Of a stretch of DNA of 23,729 nt, positions 14,245 to 23,729 are shown in pieces. Under the pieces are notes generated by a model, which saw only the letters and a list, made by a program, of their open reading frames with translations, made no database searches and was not told where the DNA came from. The translations under genes were made by a program, and so were the position numbers. How positions within the stretch are numbered: the first letter of the stretch is position 1; every line of letters starts with the position of its first letter. This DNA is from Clostridiales bacterium UBA6386 (GTDB taxonomy: Bacteria > Bacillota > Clostridia > Oscillospirales > Oscillospiraceae): contig DJQM01000041.1 in the NCBI GenBank assembly GCA_002437585.1, positions 60,721-84,449 of the forward strand, read 5' to 3'.

Positions 14245-14330
14245 GACAATGCGTGCGCAAGCGGGTCTGTCATTGATAGACCGTTGGGTACCGCTCGGTT
14301 TCGTTTTTGCGGAGAGCCTTCCATAGAAGC

Positions 14331-14688
14331 TGTCATTGCGAACCACTATGCCCGCAGGCGTGTACAGAGCGCAACCGGCGAAGCCGGCTCTTAGCGCGGA
14401 GTAGTGACCGATGTCACTGGTGTGGTTCCCGCTGGGGATTCCCTCCGGTCACAATCCCCCCGATATTCCGAGAACCATAATAGAGCCTGTAGGGGCCGAT
14501 GCCCTCATCGGCTCGAAATCCGAAAATTTGGGATTGGTAAAATCAAACGTACCGGCCAGTCGACGCACATAAGGGTCGATGTGGGCATCGACCCCTACGC
14601 TGAAATCCTTAAGTTGATGACATTGCCCGGAGGGGAAGGCTTTGGAGAACGGATTGCCACGTCGGCCGCCGGCCTCCTCGCAATGACA
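14331..14688. repeat. MITE-like intergenic repeat, copy 4 (358 bp) between dnaA and oriC
   Basis: Begins TGTCATTGCGAACC and ends CCTCCTCGCAATGACA. It has inverted inner modules: GTAGGGGCCGATG (from about 14490) and the matching CATCGACCCCTAC (14587-14599). It is the same length as the copy at 17486-17843 and differs from it at three positions by my count. Open frames crossing it give no recognisable protein. Confidence 0.9.
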
Positions 14689-14744
14689 TACGATATACGA
14701 TGGCTCTCAGAATGACACGGAATAGGCAAAGCCACGTCAAAAAT

Positions 14745-14957
14745 TCATCCACACCCCATTGTGGAATGTGGAAAACATTTCTGTGGATAACTTACCAACC
14801 AGAATTTTCTCAACAGAACCTGTGGAGGGCTGTGGAAAATCCCACACTCCCCTGTGGAAAAAAAGTGGTTGTGGCTCTAAGACAAATGGGACTTTTCCAC
14901 ATAAGTTATCCCTAATACTGTTAATACTACCTTAACCTATGAAAGAGAAAGATATCT
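14745..14957. other. oriC: Replication origin oriC (DnaA-box cluster and AT-rich segment)
   Basis: The consensus DnaA box TGTGGATAA is at 14782-14790. Near-matches lie at 14745-14753 (TCATCCACA), 14760-14768, 14767-14775 (TGTGGAAAA), 14821-14829, 14831-14839, 14853-14861 and, reversed, 14893-14901 (TTTTCCACA). A partial TTATCC lies at 14906. An AT-rich tail (about 14902-14957), with repeated TAATACT/TTAATACTACC like DnaA-trio elements read on the other strand, is the likely unwinding site. The position between dnaA and dnaN is the standard Firmicutes origin location. Confidence 0.9.
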
Positions 14958-14987
14958 TTGAATACTGAGAAAGAAAGGATGCTGACC

Positions 14988-16097
14988 ATGCGTTTTACCT
15001 GTGAAAAAAGTATGCTGGTGGCTGGACTGAATATCGCGGGACGTACCGTCGCCCAAAAGAGCAGCCTGCCCGTCATTGAGGGCATTCTGTGCCGTGCCGA
15101 GGTGGGGCTGAGCCTCACCGGCTACAATATGGAAACCGCCATCACCTACGACATCGAGGCGGACGTATCGGAAGCCGGAGAGTGCATTCTCCCGGCCAGA
15201 CTCTTCGGCGATATCGTCCGGAGACTGCCCGAAGGGCCGGTGACTGTGGTGGTGGGCGAGGACTACAAGGTCTCCATCCGGGCGGGCTACGCCTCCTTCA
15301 CCATTTCCGCCGAGTCCGCCGAGGATTACCCGGAGCTGCCGGACGTAAACACCGGCCGGCCGGTGAAGCTGCCCCAGTGCCAGCTGAAGAACCTGATCTC
15401 CGGCACCATTTTCGCCGTGTCCGAAAATCAGGGTCGGCCGATCCACACCGGCGTGAAATTTGAGGTGACAAACGATGCTATCACCGCCGTGGCCGTGGAC
15501 GGCTTCCGGCTGGCCCGGCGCACCTACCACCCGGAGGAGGGTACCGGCCGGGAAATGAGCTTCGTGGTTCCCTCTCCGGGGCTGCGGGAAGTGGAGAAGA
15601 TCGTCTCTGACGTGGACGACCTGGCCTCCTTCACCCTGGGTCCCAAGCACATTCTCTTCCAGGTGGGCAAGGCCACCCTGGTGTGCCGCCTGCTGGAGGG
15701 TGAATTTCTGGATTGGCGGCGGGTGGTGCCTTCCGACTGCCCTATCAAGCTCATCGCCAGCGTCAGCGACCTGGCCTCCTCCGTGGAGCGGGTTGGCCTG
15801 ATCGTCTCCGAGAAATACAAAAGCCCGGTGCGCTGCATGTTCGGCGACAACGAGCTGCTCATGCGCACCAATACCACCATCGGCGCCGCCGAGGATAAGT
15901 GTTCCTTCGCCGGCGACGGCAAGGAGCTGGAAATCGGCTTCAATGTCCGGTATCTCGCCGACGCCCTGCGGGTGATCCCCAGCGAGGAGGTCACTCTGGA
16001 GCTGACCAACGGCCTGAGCCCCATCGTGCTGACTCCCGTGGACGACAAATACGATTTTGCCTACATGGTTCTGCCCGTGCGGATTAAAAACGGCTGA
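14988..16097 (+). CDS. dnaN: DNA polymerase III beta subunit (sliding clamp)
   Basis: A 369-residue clamp that circles DNA and tethers the replicase and repair enzymes. It begins M-R-F-T-C-E-K-S as clamps do, shows three similar clamp domains (about 1-120, 125-240, 245-369), and ends with the typical M-V-L-P-V-R motif. It follows oriC and precedes rlbA-recF. ATG 14988 is chosen: AAAGGA at 14974-14979 is 8 bases upstream, while the in-frame TTG 14958 and ATG 14979 have worse sites and add residues not seen in the family. The length is slightly short compared with Bacillus (378) but normal. Confidence 0.96.
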   Translation: MRFTCEKSMLVAGLNIAGRTVAQKSSLPVIEGILCRAEVGLSLTGYNMETAITYDIEADVSEAGECILPARLFGDIVRRLPEGPVTVVVGEDYKVSIRAGYASFTISAESAEDYPELPDVNTGRPVKLPQCQLKNLISGTIFAVSENQGRPIHTGVKFEVTNDAITAVAVDGFRLARRTYHPEEGTGREMSFVVPSPGLREVEKIVSDVDDLASFTLGPKHILFQVGKATLVCRLLEGEFLDWRRVVPSDCPIKLIASVSDLASSVERVGLIVSEKYKSPVRCMFGDNELLMRTNTTIGAAEDKCSFAGDGKELEIGFNVRYLADALRVIPSEEVTLELTNGLSPIVLTPVDDKYDFAYMVLPVRIKNG

Positions 16098-16111
16098 AAA
16101 GAGGGCAGAAT

Positions 16112-16357
16112 ATGAAGGTAACGGTCAAAAAGAAGGAAGCCTCCCGTCCCCTGGAAATCACCACCGAATACATCAAGCTCCAGGACGCGCTGAAGCTTGC
16201 CAACCTGGTAGGCTCTGGCGGCGAGGCCAAGGTACACATTCAGGAGGGTCAGGTGACGGTGAACGGGGAAATATGCACCATGCGGGGCAAAAAGCTTCGC
16301 CCCGGGGACAGCTTTGCGTTTCAGGGGCAGACCATTTTGGTCACGGCCAAGGCATGA
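16112..16357 (+). CDS. yaaA: S4-domain protein YaaA/RlbA
   Basis: An 81-residue S4-type RNA-binding protein. The S4 core is I-x-L-x-D-A-L-K-L-A-N-L-V-G-S-G-G-E-A-K, then V-T-V-N-G-E, then R-G-K-K-L-R-P-G-D. In Bacillus YaaA lies between dnaN and recF and has been linked to ribosome assembly; the exact role here is inferred. GAGGG at 16101-16105 precedes the ATG, and the stop overlaps the recF start by 4 bases, so it is part of a dnaN-yaaA-recF operon. Confidence 0.93.
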   Translation: MKVTVKKKEASRPLEITTEYIKLQDALKLANLVGSGGEAKVHIQEGQVTVNGEICTMRGKKLRPGDSFAFQGQTILVTAKA

Positions 16358-17454
16358 ATATTGAAAGCATGTTTTTGCGGGGCTTCCGCAATTACGAAAA
16401 TCAGAGCTTTGCGTTTGACCCTGGGGTGAACTTGATCATCGGCGGCAACGCCCAGGGAAAGACCAATCTTTTGGAGGCCATTTCCTATCTTGGCTCCGGG
16501 CGGAGCTTCCGTGCCCAGAAAAACGCGGAGCTGATCCGCTTCGGCGATCCCTTCGGAGAGGTGGCGGGAAAGGTTTTCTCCCAGGAGCGGGCGCAGACAT
16601 TGCGGATCGTGCTTTTTCCCGGCAGCCGCCCCCGACAAATCTGGCGCAACGGGGTGAAAAAGAAAGCCCTTGCGGACATCGCCGGGGTGCTGCCCACGGT
16701 GCTGTTCTGCCCGGAGGACTTGATGATCCTGAAGCTGGGAGCCGGCCAGCGGCGGCGGTTCGGCGATTCCGGGTTATGTCAACTCAGGCCAAACTATGAC
16801 GCGGCACTGACGGAATATCACCGGATTCTGGAGCAGAAAAGCCGGATTCTCAAGGATTATCACGAGAACCCGGGGCTTCTGGAAATTCTGCCGGAGTACA
16901 ATACCCGCTTGTGCCAGGTGGGCGCGCTGCTGATCTCCTATCGGGCCCGGTACTATGACGCTCTGGGCAAGGCGGCGGCGGTTTATCACCATCGGTTTTC
17001 CGGCGGGGCCGAGGTATTCCGGCTGGAATACAGAACCGTTTCCACGGTGACGAACCCCTTCGCTTCCGTGGGGGAGCTGACGGAACGGCTTCTGGAGCAC
17101 CAGCGGTCTCACCATCGGGCGGAGCTGGATTCCGGCCAGTGCCTGACGGGGCCGCACAAGGACGACTTCACCGTCACCCTGTCCGGCATCGACCTGAAGG
17201 CCTACGGCTCCCAGGGTCAGACCCGGACGGCGGCCATCAGCCTGAAGCTTGCCCAGCGGGAGCTGATGGGACGGGAGTGGGGCGAAGAGCCGGTGCTGCT
17301 GCTGGACGACGTGCTTTCCGAGCTGGATCCCGGGCGGCAGGACTTTGTGCTCAACCAGATTTCCTCCGGCCAGGTGTTCATCACCTGCTGCGAGGAGGGA
17401 CGGTTTACCAAGCTGGGCAAGACCATTCCCATCCAAAACGGGCAGCTGATTTGA
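16354..17454 (+). CDS. recF: DNA replication and repair protein RecF
   Basis: A 366-residue SMC-like ATPase that helps load RecA on gapped DNA. Walker A G-x-N-A-Q-G-K-T-N is at residues 30-38, the G-P-H-K-D-D-F signature sits near 265, and Walker B L-L-L-D-D-V-L-S-E-L-D has Asp318-Asp319. The segment R-R-R-F-G-D-S-G-L-C-Q-L-R-P fits the clostridial RecF type. The ATG at 16354 overlaps the S4 gene's stop (ATGA). A longer open frame to 16057 is only a reading of dnaN and the S4 gene. The gene ends the operon; no clear terminator follows before the repeat at 17486. Confidence 0.95.
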   Translation: MNIESMFLRGFRNYENQSFAFDPGVNLIIGGNAQGKTNLLEAISYLGSGRSFRAQKNAELIRFGDPFGEVAGKVFSQERAQTLRIVLFPGSRPRQIWRNGVKKKALADIAGVLPTVLFCPEDLMILKLGAGQRRRFGDSGLCQLRPNYDAALTEYHRILEQKSRILKDYHENPGLLEILPEYNTRLCQVGALLISYRARYYDALGKAAAVYHHRFSGGAEVFRLEYRTVSTVTNPFASVGELTERLLEHQRSHHRAELDSGQCLTGPHKDDFTVTLSGIDLKAYGSQGQTRTAAISLKLAQRELMGREWGEEPVLLLDDVLSELDPGRQDFVLNQISSGQVFITCCEEGRFTKLGKTIPIQNGQLI

Positions 17455-17485
17455 TCCCTTGTGGCAGAAAATCCAAAGGATTCGG

Positions 17486-17843
17486 TGTCATTGCGAACCA
17501 CTATGCCCGCAGGCGTGTACAGAGCGCAACCGGCGAAGCCGGCTCTTAGCGCGGAGTAGTGACCGATGTCACTGGTGTGGTTCCCGCTGGGGATTCCCTC
17601 CGGTCACAATCCCCCCGATATTCCGAGAACCATAATAGAGCCTGTAGGGGCCGATGCCCGCATCGGCCCGAAATCCGAAAATTTGGGATTGGTAAAATCA
17701 AACCTACCGGCCAGTCGACGCACATAAGGGTCGATGTGGGCATCGACCCCTACGCTGAAATCCTTAAGTTGATGACATTGCCCGGAGGGGAAGGCTTTGG
17801 AGAACGGATTGCCACGTCGGCCGCCGGCCTCCTCGCAATGACA
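17486..17843. repeat. MITE-like intergenic repeat, copy 5 (358 bp)
   Basis: It has the same ends and order of modules as the copy at 14331-14688, in the same orientation. By eye the two differ only in CTCATCGGCTC versus CGCATCGGCCC (two changes) and at one base near 17704. The 3155-bp spacing makes them direct repeats around oriC, dnaN, yaaA and recF. Confidence 0.9.
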
Positions 17844-17940
17844 TGCGTGATACGGGGCACTCGGAATATTCGGGGGATTGTGACCGGAGGGAATCCCCTT
17901 GCGGGGCCACACCACTTAAGCGGACTTGCTCGCAATGACA
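17844..17940. repeat. Partial inverted repeat module joined to copy 5
   Basis: This stretch ends in TCGCAATGACA and, read in reverse complement, resembles the left part of the copies at 14331 and 23279 (ggtgtgg..., the TTCCCTCCGGTCACAATCCCCC core, then ATTCCGA). It extends copy 5 and faces it in opposite orientation, giving a composite element of 455 bp. Confidence 0.8.
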
Positions 17941-17970
17941 ACGTATCATTTAAGCTTTTTTGATACGGTG

Positions 17971-17988
17971 GGTCGGCCAATGGCCGCC
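17971..17988. terminator. Degenerate copy of the shared hairpin upstream of gyrB
   Basis: GGTCGGCCAATGGCCGCC resembles the terminators at 2931, 9589 and 11518, but one base breaks the outer stem. It may be a remnant that reduces read-through from recF into gyrB. Confidence 0.4.
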
Positions 17989-18068
17989 AGTCCGATACTC
18001 AGAAAATCCATTCTCTCCTTCCATTTCGTGAAGAATGAATCGTAAATCGCTCAAATAGGAGGACAACA

Positions 18069-20001
18069 ATGTCTGACGAAACGAAAGTAACACAGGAATA
18101 CGACGGCTCCCAGATTCAGGTTCTGGAGGGTCTGGAGGCGGTGCGCAAGCGGCCGGGTATGTATATCGGCTCCACCTCATCTTCCGGCCTGCACCATCTG
18201 GTCTATGAGATCGTGGACAACGCCATCGACGAGGCTCTGGCCGGCTACTGCAGGCACATCACCGTCACCATCAATCCCGGCAATTCCATCACCGTCACCG
18301 ACGACGGCCGTGGCATTCCCGTGGACATCCAGCCCCAGACCGGCCGGCCTGCTCTGGAGGTTGTCTACACCGTGCTTCACGCCGGCGGCAAGTTCGGCGG
18401 CGGCGGCTACAAGGTCTCCGGCGGCCTCCACGGCGTAGGCGCGTCGGTGGTCAACGCCCTGTCCCAGTGGCTCCGGGTGCGGGTCCACAAAAACGGGGAA
18501 ATTTATGAGATGAAATTTGCCCGTGGCCACATCACCCAGGAAATGAAGGTGGTGGGAAGAACCGACAAAACCGGCACGGAAGTCACCTTCCAGCCGGACC
18601 CGGAGATGTTCGACTCCCTGGTCTACGACTACGAGACCCTTCACGAGCGGATGCGGGAGGAGGCCTTCCTGAACGCGGGGCTGACCATCACCATCACCGA
18701 CGACCGGGACGATGAAAAGCCCGTTTCCGAGACCATGTGCTACGAGGGCGGCATCAAGGAATTTGCCGCCTGGTGCAACCGGAACAAGACCGTCATCCAC
18801 GACGAGGTCATCTACATGCGCGGAAGCAAGGGCGACGCTTCCGCGGAGATCGCCGTCCAGTACAACGACGGCTACAACGAGTTTCTGCTGTCCTTTGCCA
18901 ACGACGTGCGCACCCCGGAGGGCGGTATGCACGAAACCGGCTTCAAGACGGCTCTGACCCGTGTGCTGAACAACTACGGCGTGAAAAACGGCATCATCAA
19001 GGGCGACGACAAGGTCTCCGGCGACGACTGCCGGGAGGGCATCACCGCCATCATCTCCGTGAAGCTGACGGATGCCCAGTTCGAGGGTCAGACCAAGGCC
19101 AAGCTGGGCAACGCCTATATCCGCACCCTGGTCGACCAGGTGGTGAACGACCAGCTGACCACCTTCTTCGAGGAGCATCCCCAGATCGCCAAGGCGGTGC
19201 TGGACAAGGCCATGATGGCAAACCGTGCCCGGGAAGCCGCCCGGAAGGCCAGAGAGTCCATCCGCCGGAAGACCGGCCTGGAGTCCGGCCAGATGCCGGA
19301 CAAGCTCCAGGACTGCAATGAGCGCAACCCGGAGCTGTGCGAAATCTACATCGTGGAGGGCGACTCCGCCGCCGGCTCTGCCATTCAGGGCAGAGACTCC
19401 CGGTTCCAGGCAATCCTGGCCATGTGGGGCAAGATGCTCAACGTGGAAAAGGCCAGAGCCGACAAAATTTACGGCAACGACAAGCTGTACCCCCTGATCG
19501 TGGCCCTGGGCGCGGGCATCGGCGAGGAGTTCGACCTGGACAAGCTGCGCTATCACAAGGTGGTCATCATGTCCGATGCGGATGTGGACGGCGCCCATAT
19601 CCGAACGCTGCTTCTGACCTTCTTCTTCCGGTATCATGCGGCCGCTGATCGAGCACGGCTATGTTTATTCCGCCGTGCCGCCGCTGTTCAAGCTCACCCG
19701 GGGCAAGACCACCCGGCTGGCCTTCTCCGAGCCGGAGCGGGACAGGATCTCCGCCGAGCTGCGGGCCGACAATCCCAACGCCAAGGTAGACATCAGCCGC
19801 TTTAAGGGCCTGGGCGAGATGGATCCCCACGAGCTTTGGGAGACCACCATGAACCCCGAGACCCGGACCCTCCGGCGGATCTGTCTGCAGGACGCCGTTT
19901 TGGCCGACGAGACCTTCACCGTCCTCATGGGCGAGCAGGTGGAGCCCCGGAAGGCCTTTATCGAAGAAAACGCGAAATACGCCGTCAATCTGGATTTTTA
20001 A
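18069..20001 (+). CDS. gyrB: DNA gyrase subunit B, disrupted by a one-base frameshift
   Basis: Together the two pieces give a normal-sized gyrase B of about 643 residues (Bacillus 638). The N-terminal piece has the GHKL ATPase (catalytic Glu47, Asn51, D-D-G-R-G-I-P, G-G-L-H-G-V-G-A-S) and the transducer. It also carries the Toprim domain with E-G-D-S-A near 430 and D-A-D-V-D-G-A-H near 503. After F-F-R-Y at about residue 522 the frame breaks: the + frame beginning at 18069 runs as nonsense to 19805, while the true continuation M-R-P-L-I-E-H-G-Y-V-Y starts at 19636. An extra C at 19635 accounts for this. AGGAGGA at 18057-18063 precedes the ATG. Gyrase is essential, so an assembly or read error is the simplest explanation. 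Confidence 0.93.
19632..19638 (+). other. Frameshift site in gyrB (extra C)
   Basis: The reading CGG-TAT-C-ATG-CGG shows an extra C at 19635 between the codons for R-Y and M-R-P. Removing it restores the canonical L-T-F-F-F-R-Y-M-R-P-L-I of gyrase B. There is no ribosome binding site before ATG 19636, so separate initiation of the second piece is unlikely. Confidence 0.9.
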
Positions 20002-20015
20002 GGAGGTGACAGCAA

Positions 20016-22531
<2,516 letters not shown>

Positions 22532-22535
<4 letters not shown>

Positions 22536-22969
22536 AGACCGTGACACTGTACACCGACGGCGCCTGCTCCGGTAATCCCGGCCCCGGAGGCTGGGGAGCC
22601 ATTCTGGAATTTAACGGCATCGAGAAGGAGCTGTCCGGCGGCGAGAACGCCACCACCAACAACCGGATGGAGCTGACCGCCGTCATTGAAGGGCTGAAGG
22701 CACTGAAGGAGCCATGTATCGTGGAGCTGTATTCCGACTCCAAGTACGTCATTGACGCGCTGGAGAAGGGCTGGGTCTGGGGCTGGAAAAAGCGGGGCTG
22801 GGTGAAGTCCGACAAAAAGCCCGCCCTGAACCCGGATCTGTGGGAGACCCTTCTCCGGCTGACCCAGACCCATGAGCTGCGCTATCACTGGGTCAAGGGT
22901 CACGCTGACAACCCCAAGAACAACCGCTGCGACGAGCTGGCGGTTGCTCAGTGGAAAATGAGGAAGTAA
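22532..22969 (+). CDS. rnhA: Ribonuclease HI
   Basis: A 145-residue enzyme that cuts the RNA strand of RNA-DNA hybrids. The catalytic set is complete: Asp9 (Y-T-D-G-A-C-S-G-N-P-G-P-G-G-W-G), Glu47 (N-N-R-M-E-L), Asp69 (Y-S-D-S), His124 and Asp134 (V-K-G-H-A ... C-D-E-L-A). The W-x-W-G-W-K-K-R-G-W segment is the basic handle of bacterial RNase HI. Coupled translationally to gyrA (ATGA overlap); removal of R-loops fits a gyrase operon. Confidence 0.97.
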
Positions 22970-22970
22970 G

Positions 22971-23213
22971 ATGTATCTTTCCATCGGCAATGACATGGCC
23001 GTCCGGGACGGCTCCATCATCGGCATTTTTGACCTGGACAATACCTCCACCTCCAGGCGAACCCGTGATTTTTTGGCGAAAAGCGAGGAAAACGGCCAGG
23101 TGGTGCCCTGTGACGAGCTGCCCAAGGCCTTTCTTCTGACCTCGGAATACGGCTTTCACCGGGTACACCTGACCGCCCTCAGCCCGGCTACCTTAGAAAA
23201 ACGGCTGAAATGA
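22971..23213 (+). CDS. remB: RemB/YaaB-like DUF370 regulator
   Basis: An 80-residue protein of the DUF370 family. Its start M-Y-L-S-I-G-N-D and I-I-G-I-F-D-L-D-N, with V-V-P near the middle and L-S-P-A-T-L-E-K-R at the end, match Bacillus YaaB (RemB), a regulator linked to matrix genes. In Bacillus that gene lies between recF and gyrB; here it comes after rnhA. It starts 1 base after the rnhA stop, with AGGAAG at 22961-22966. Last gene of the gyrB-gyrA-rnhA-remB run. Confidence 0.88.
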   Translation: MYLSIGNDMAVRDGSIIGIFDLDNTSTSRRTRDFLAKSEENGQVVPCDELPKAFLLTSEYGFHRVHLTALSPATLEKRLK

Positions 23214-23214
23214 T

Positions 23215-23257
23215 AAAAATGGGATTGCCGCAACGTGCGTGGCAATCCCATTTTTTT
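23215..23257 (+). terminator. Rho-independent terminator of the gyrase operon
   Basis: AAAAATGGGATTGCC (23215-23229) pairs with GGCAATCCCATTTTT (23241-23255) around an 11-base loop, followed by further T. The stem is perfect and starts 1 base after the remB stop. The GGATTGCC/GGCAATCC core also occurs at the ends of the intergenic repeats. Confidence 0.93.
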
Positions 23258-23278
23258 CTGAGTGCTGTCATAAACATA

Positions 23279-23651
23279 TGCCATTGCGAGCCAGTCCGCA
23301 GACTGGTGTGGCCCCCGCTGGGGCTTCCCTCCGGTCACAATCCCCCGGTCATTCCGAAAGCCATAATAGAATCCGTAGGGGCCGATGCCCTCATCGGCCC
23401 GATGGTAAAACATGTTAACACTTGAATGGGTCGATGTGGGCATCGACCCCTACTGATTCTTACGAAGGTTTTCTAAGCGGGAAAGTATTCTTTGCCCTCA
23501 TCCGTCACGGCTGCGCCGTGCCACCTATACATTATGGAGCAATTGCCACTGGCAATTGATTGATTTGAATTCGCTGCGCGGAGCACCACCCCGGTGGGGA
23601 AGGCTTGGGAAACGGATTGCCACGTCGGCCGCTGGCCTCCTCGCAATGACA
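23279..23651. repeat. MITE-like intergenic repeat, copy 6 (about 373 bp)
   Basis: The left end is TGCCATTGCGA (one change from the usual end) and the right end TCGCAATGACA. Its left half resembles copies 4 and 5 (TTCCCTCCGGTCACAATCCCCC, then GTAGGGGCCGATG and the inverted CATCGACCCCTAC). Its right half has the 34-base module of copy 3 (23492-23525), then an inverted match to the centre of copy 2, with the perfect pair CAATTGCC/GGCAATTG at 23540-23558. It is a mosaic of the other copies. Confidence 0.85.
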
Positions 23652-23729
23652 CCGTATCTTTCAGGTTTTTTCAACAGACTCACCCATAGCAACCCGAAGT
23701 ATTCTGACGCAGTTCGATAGGGCGGCCGG
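23652..23729. other. Flank of copy 6 with the start of a shared hairpin
   Basis: The first bases resemble those after the copies ending at 11477 and 17940 (a TTTCAG-like stretch and T-run). The window stops at AGGGCGGCC, the left arm of the hairpin found at 2931, 9589 and 11518. Its second arm lies outside the window. Confidence 0.45.

Noticed and set aside
14404..14715. Open frame of 103 codons with a near-identical partner at 17559-17963
   Set aside because: Both frames lie inside the intergenic repeat copies 4 and 5. They have no ribosome binding site and no recognisable domain; their similarity is due to the repeat.
14700..14915. 71-codon frame across the DnaA boxes
   Set aside because: The DNA is the origin, the frame lacks a ribosome binding site and the translation has no family features.
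19636..20001. Independent small gene for the gyrB C-terminal part
   Set aside because: No ribosome binding site precedes ATG 19636, and the protein is exactly the missing end of gyrase B.

Overview
The window is chromosomal DNA around the replication origin of a GC-rich, spore-forming Clostridia member, most likely Oscillospiraceae. The evidence for this is the sporulation genes yabP and yabQ, the Firmicutes-type dnaA-oriC-dnaN-rlbA-recF-gyrB-gyrA order, the RemB/YaaB protein, and strong AGGAGG-type ribosome binding sites. The exact genus cannot be read from the sequence.

Left part (1-9316, all genes on +): yabP, yabQ, divIC, a yabR-like S1-domain gene, a short-chain dehydrogenase (probably the EF-P 5-aminopentanone reductase type) and rpiB, closed by a terminator. 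A four-gene ABC export operon follows: HlyD/MacA-like adaptor, ATPase, MacB-like permease and a second, larger adaptor. The second adaptor carries a striking insert of seven His-x3-Cys units (21 cysteines in about 155 residues). It is the most unusual protein in the window. Middle part (9584-12553, minus strand): guaB (IMP dehydrogenase) and a YitT/DUF2179 membrane protein.

Right part (12700-23260, +): the dnaA promoter and a leader with a perfect 18-bp hairpin, dnaA, oriC with a DnaA-box cluster, then dnaN-rlbA-recF, then the gyrB-gyrA-rnhA-remB operon with a strong terminator. gyrB is split by one extra base near 19635, which is either a sequence error or a real mutation.

Most long intergenic gaps hold a family of mosaic, MITE-like repeats (about 226-373 bp) bounded by TGTCATTGCGA inverted ends. 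They share internal modules in different orders and orientations. Two copies 358 bp long, differing at three positions by my count, lie in direct orientation on either side of oriC-dnaN-rlbA-recF. Several copies are followed closely by the same GGGCGGCC...GGCCGCCC hairpin, which elsewhere serves as a terminator. No transposase, tRNA, rRNA or CRISPR array was seen.
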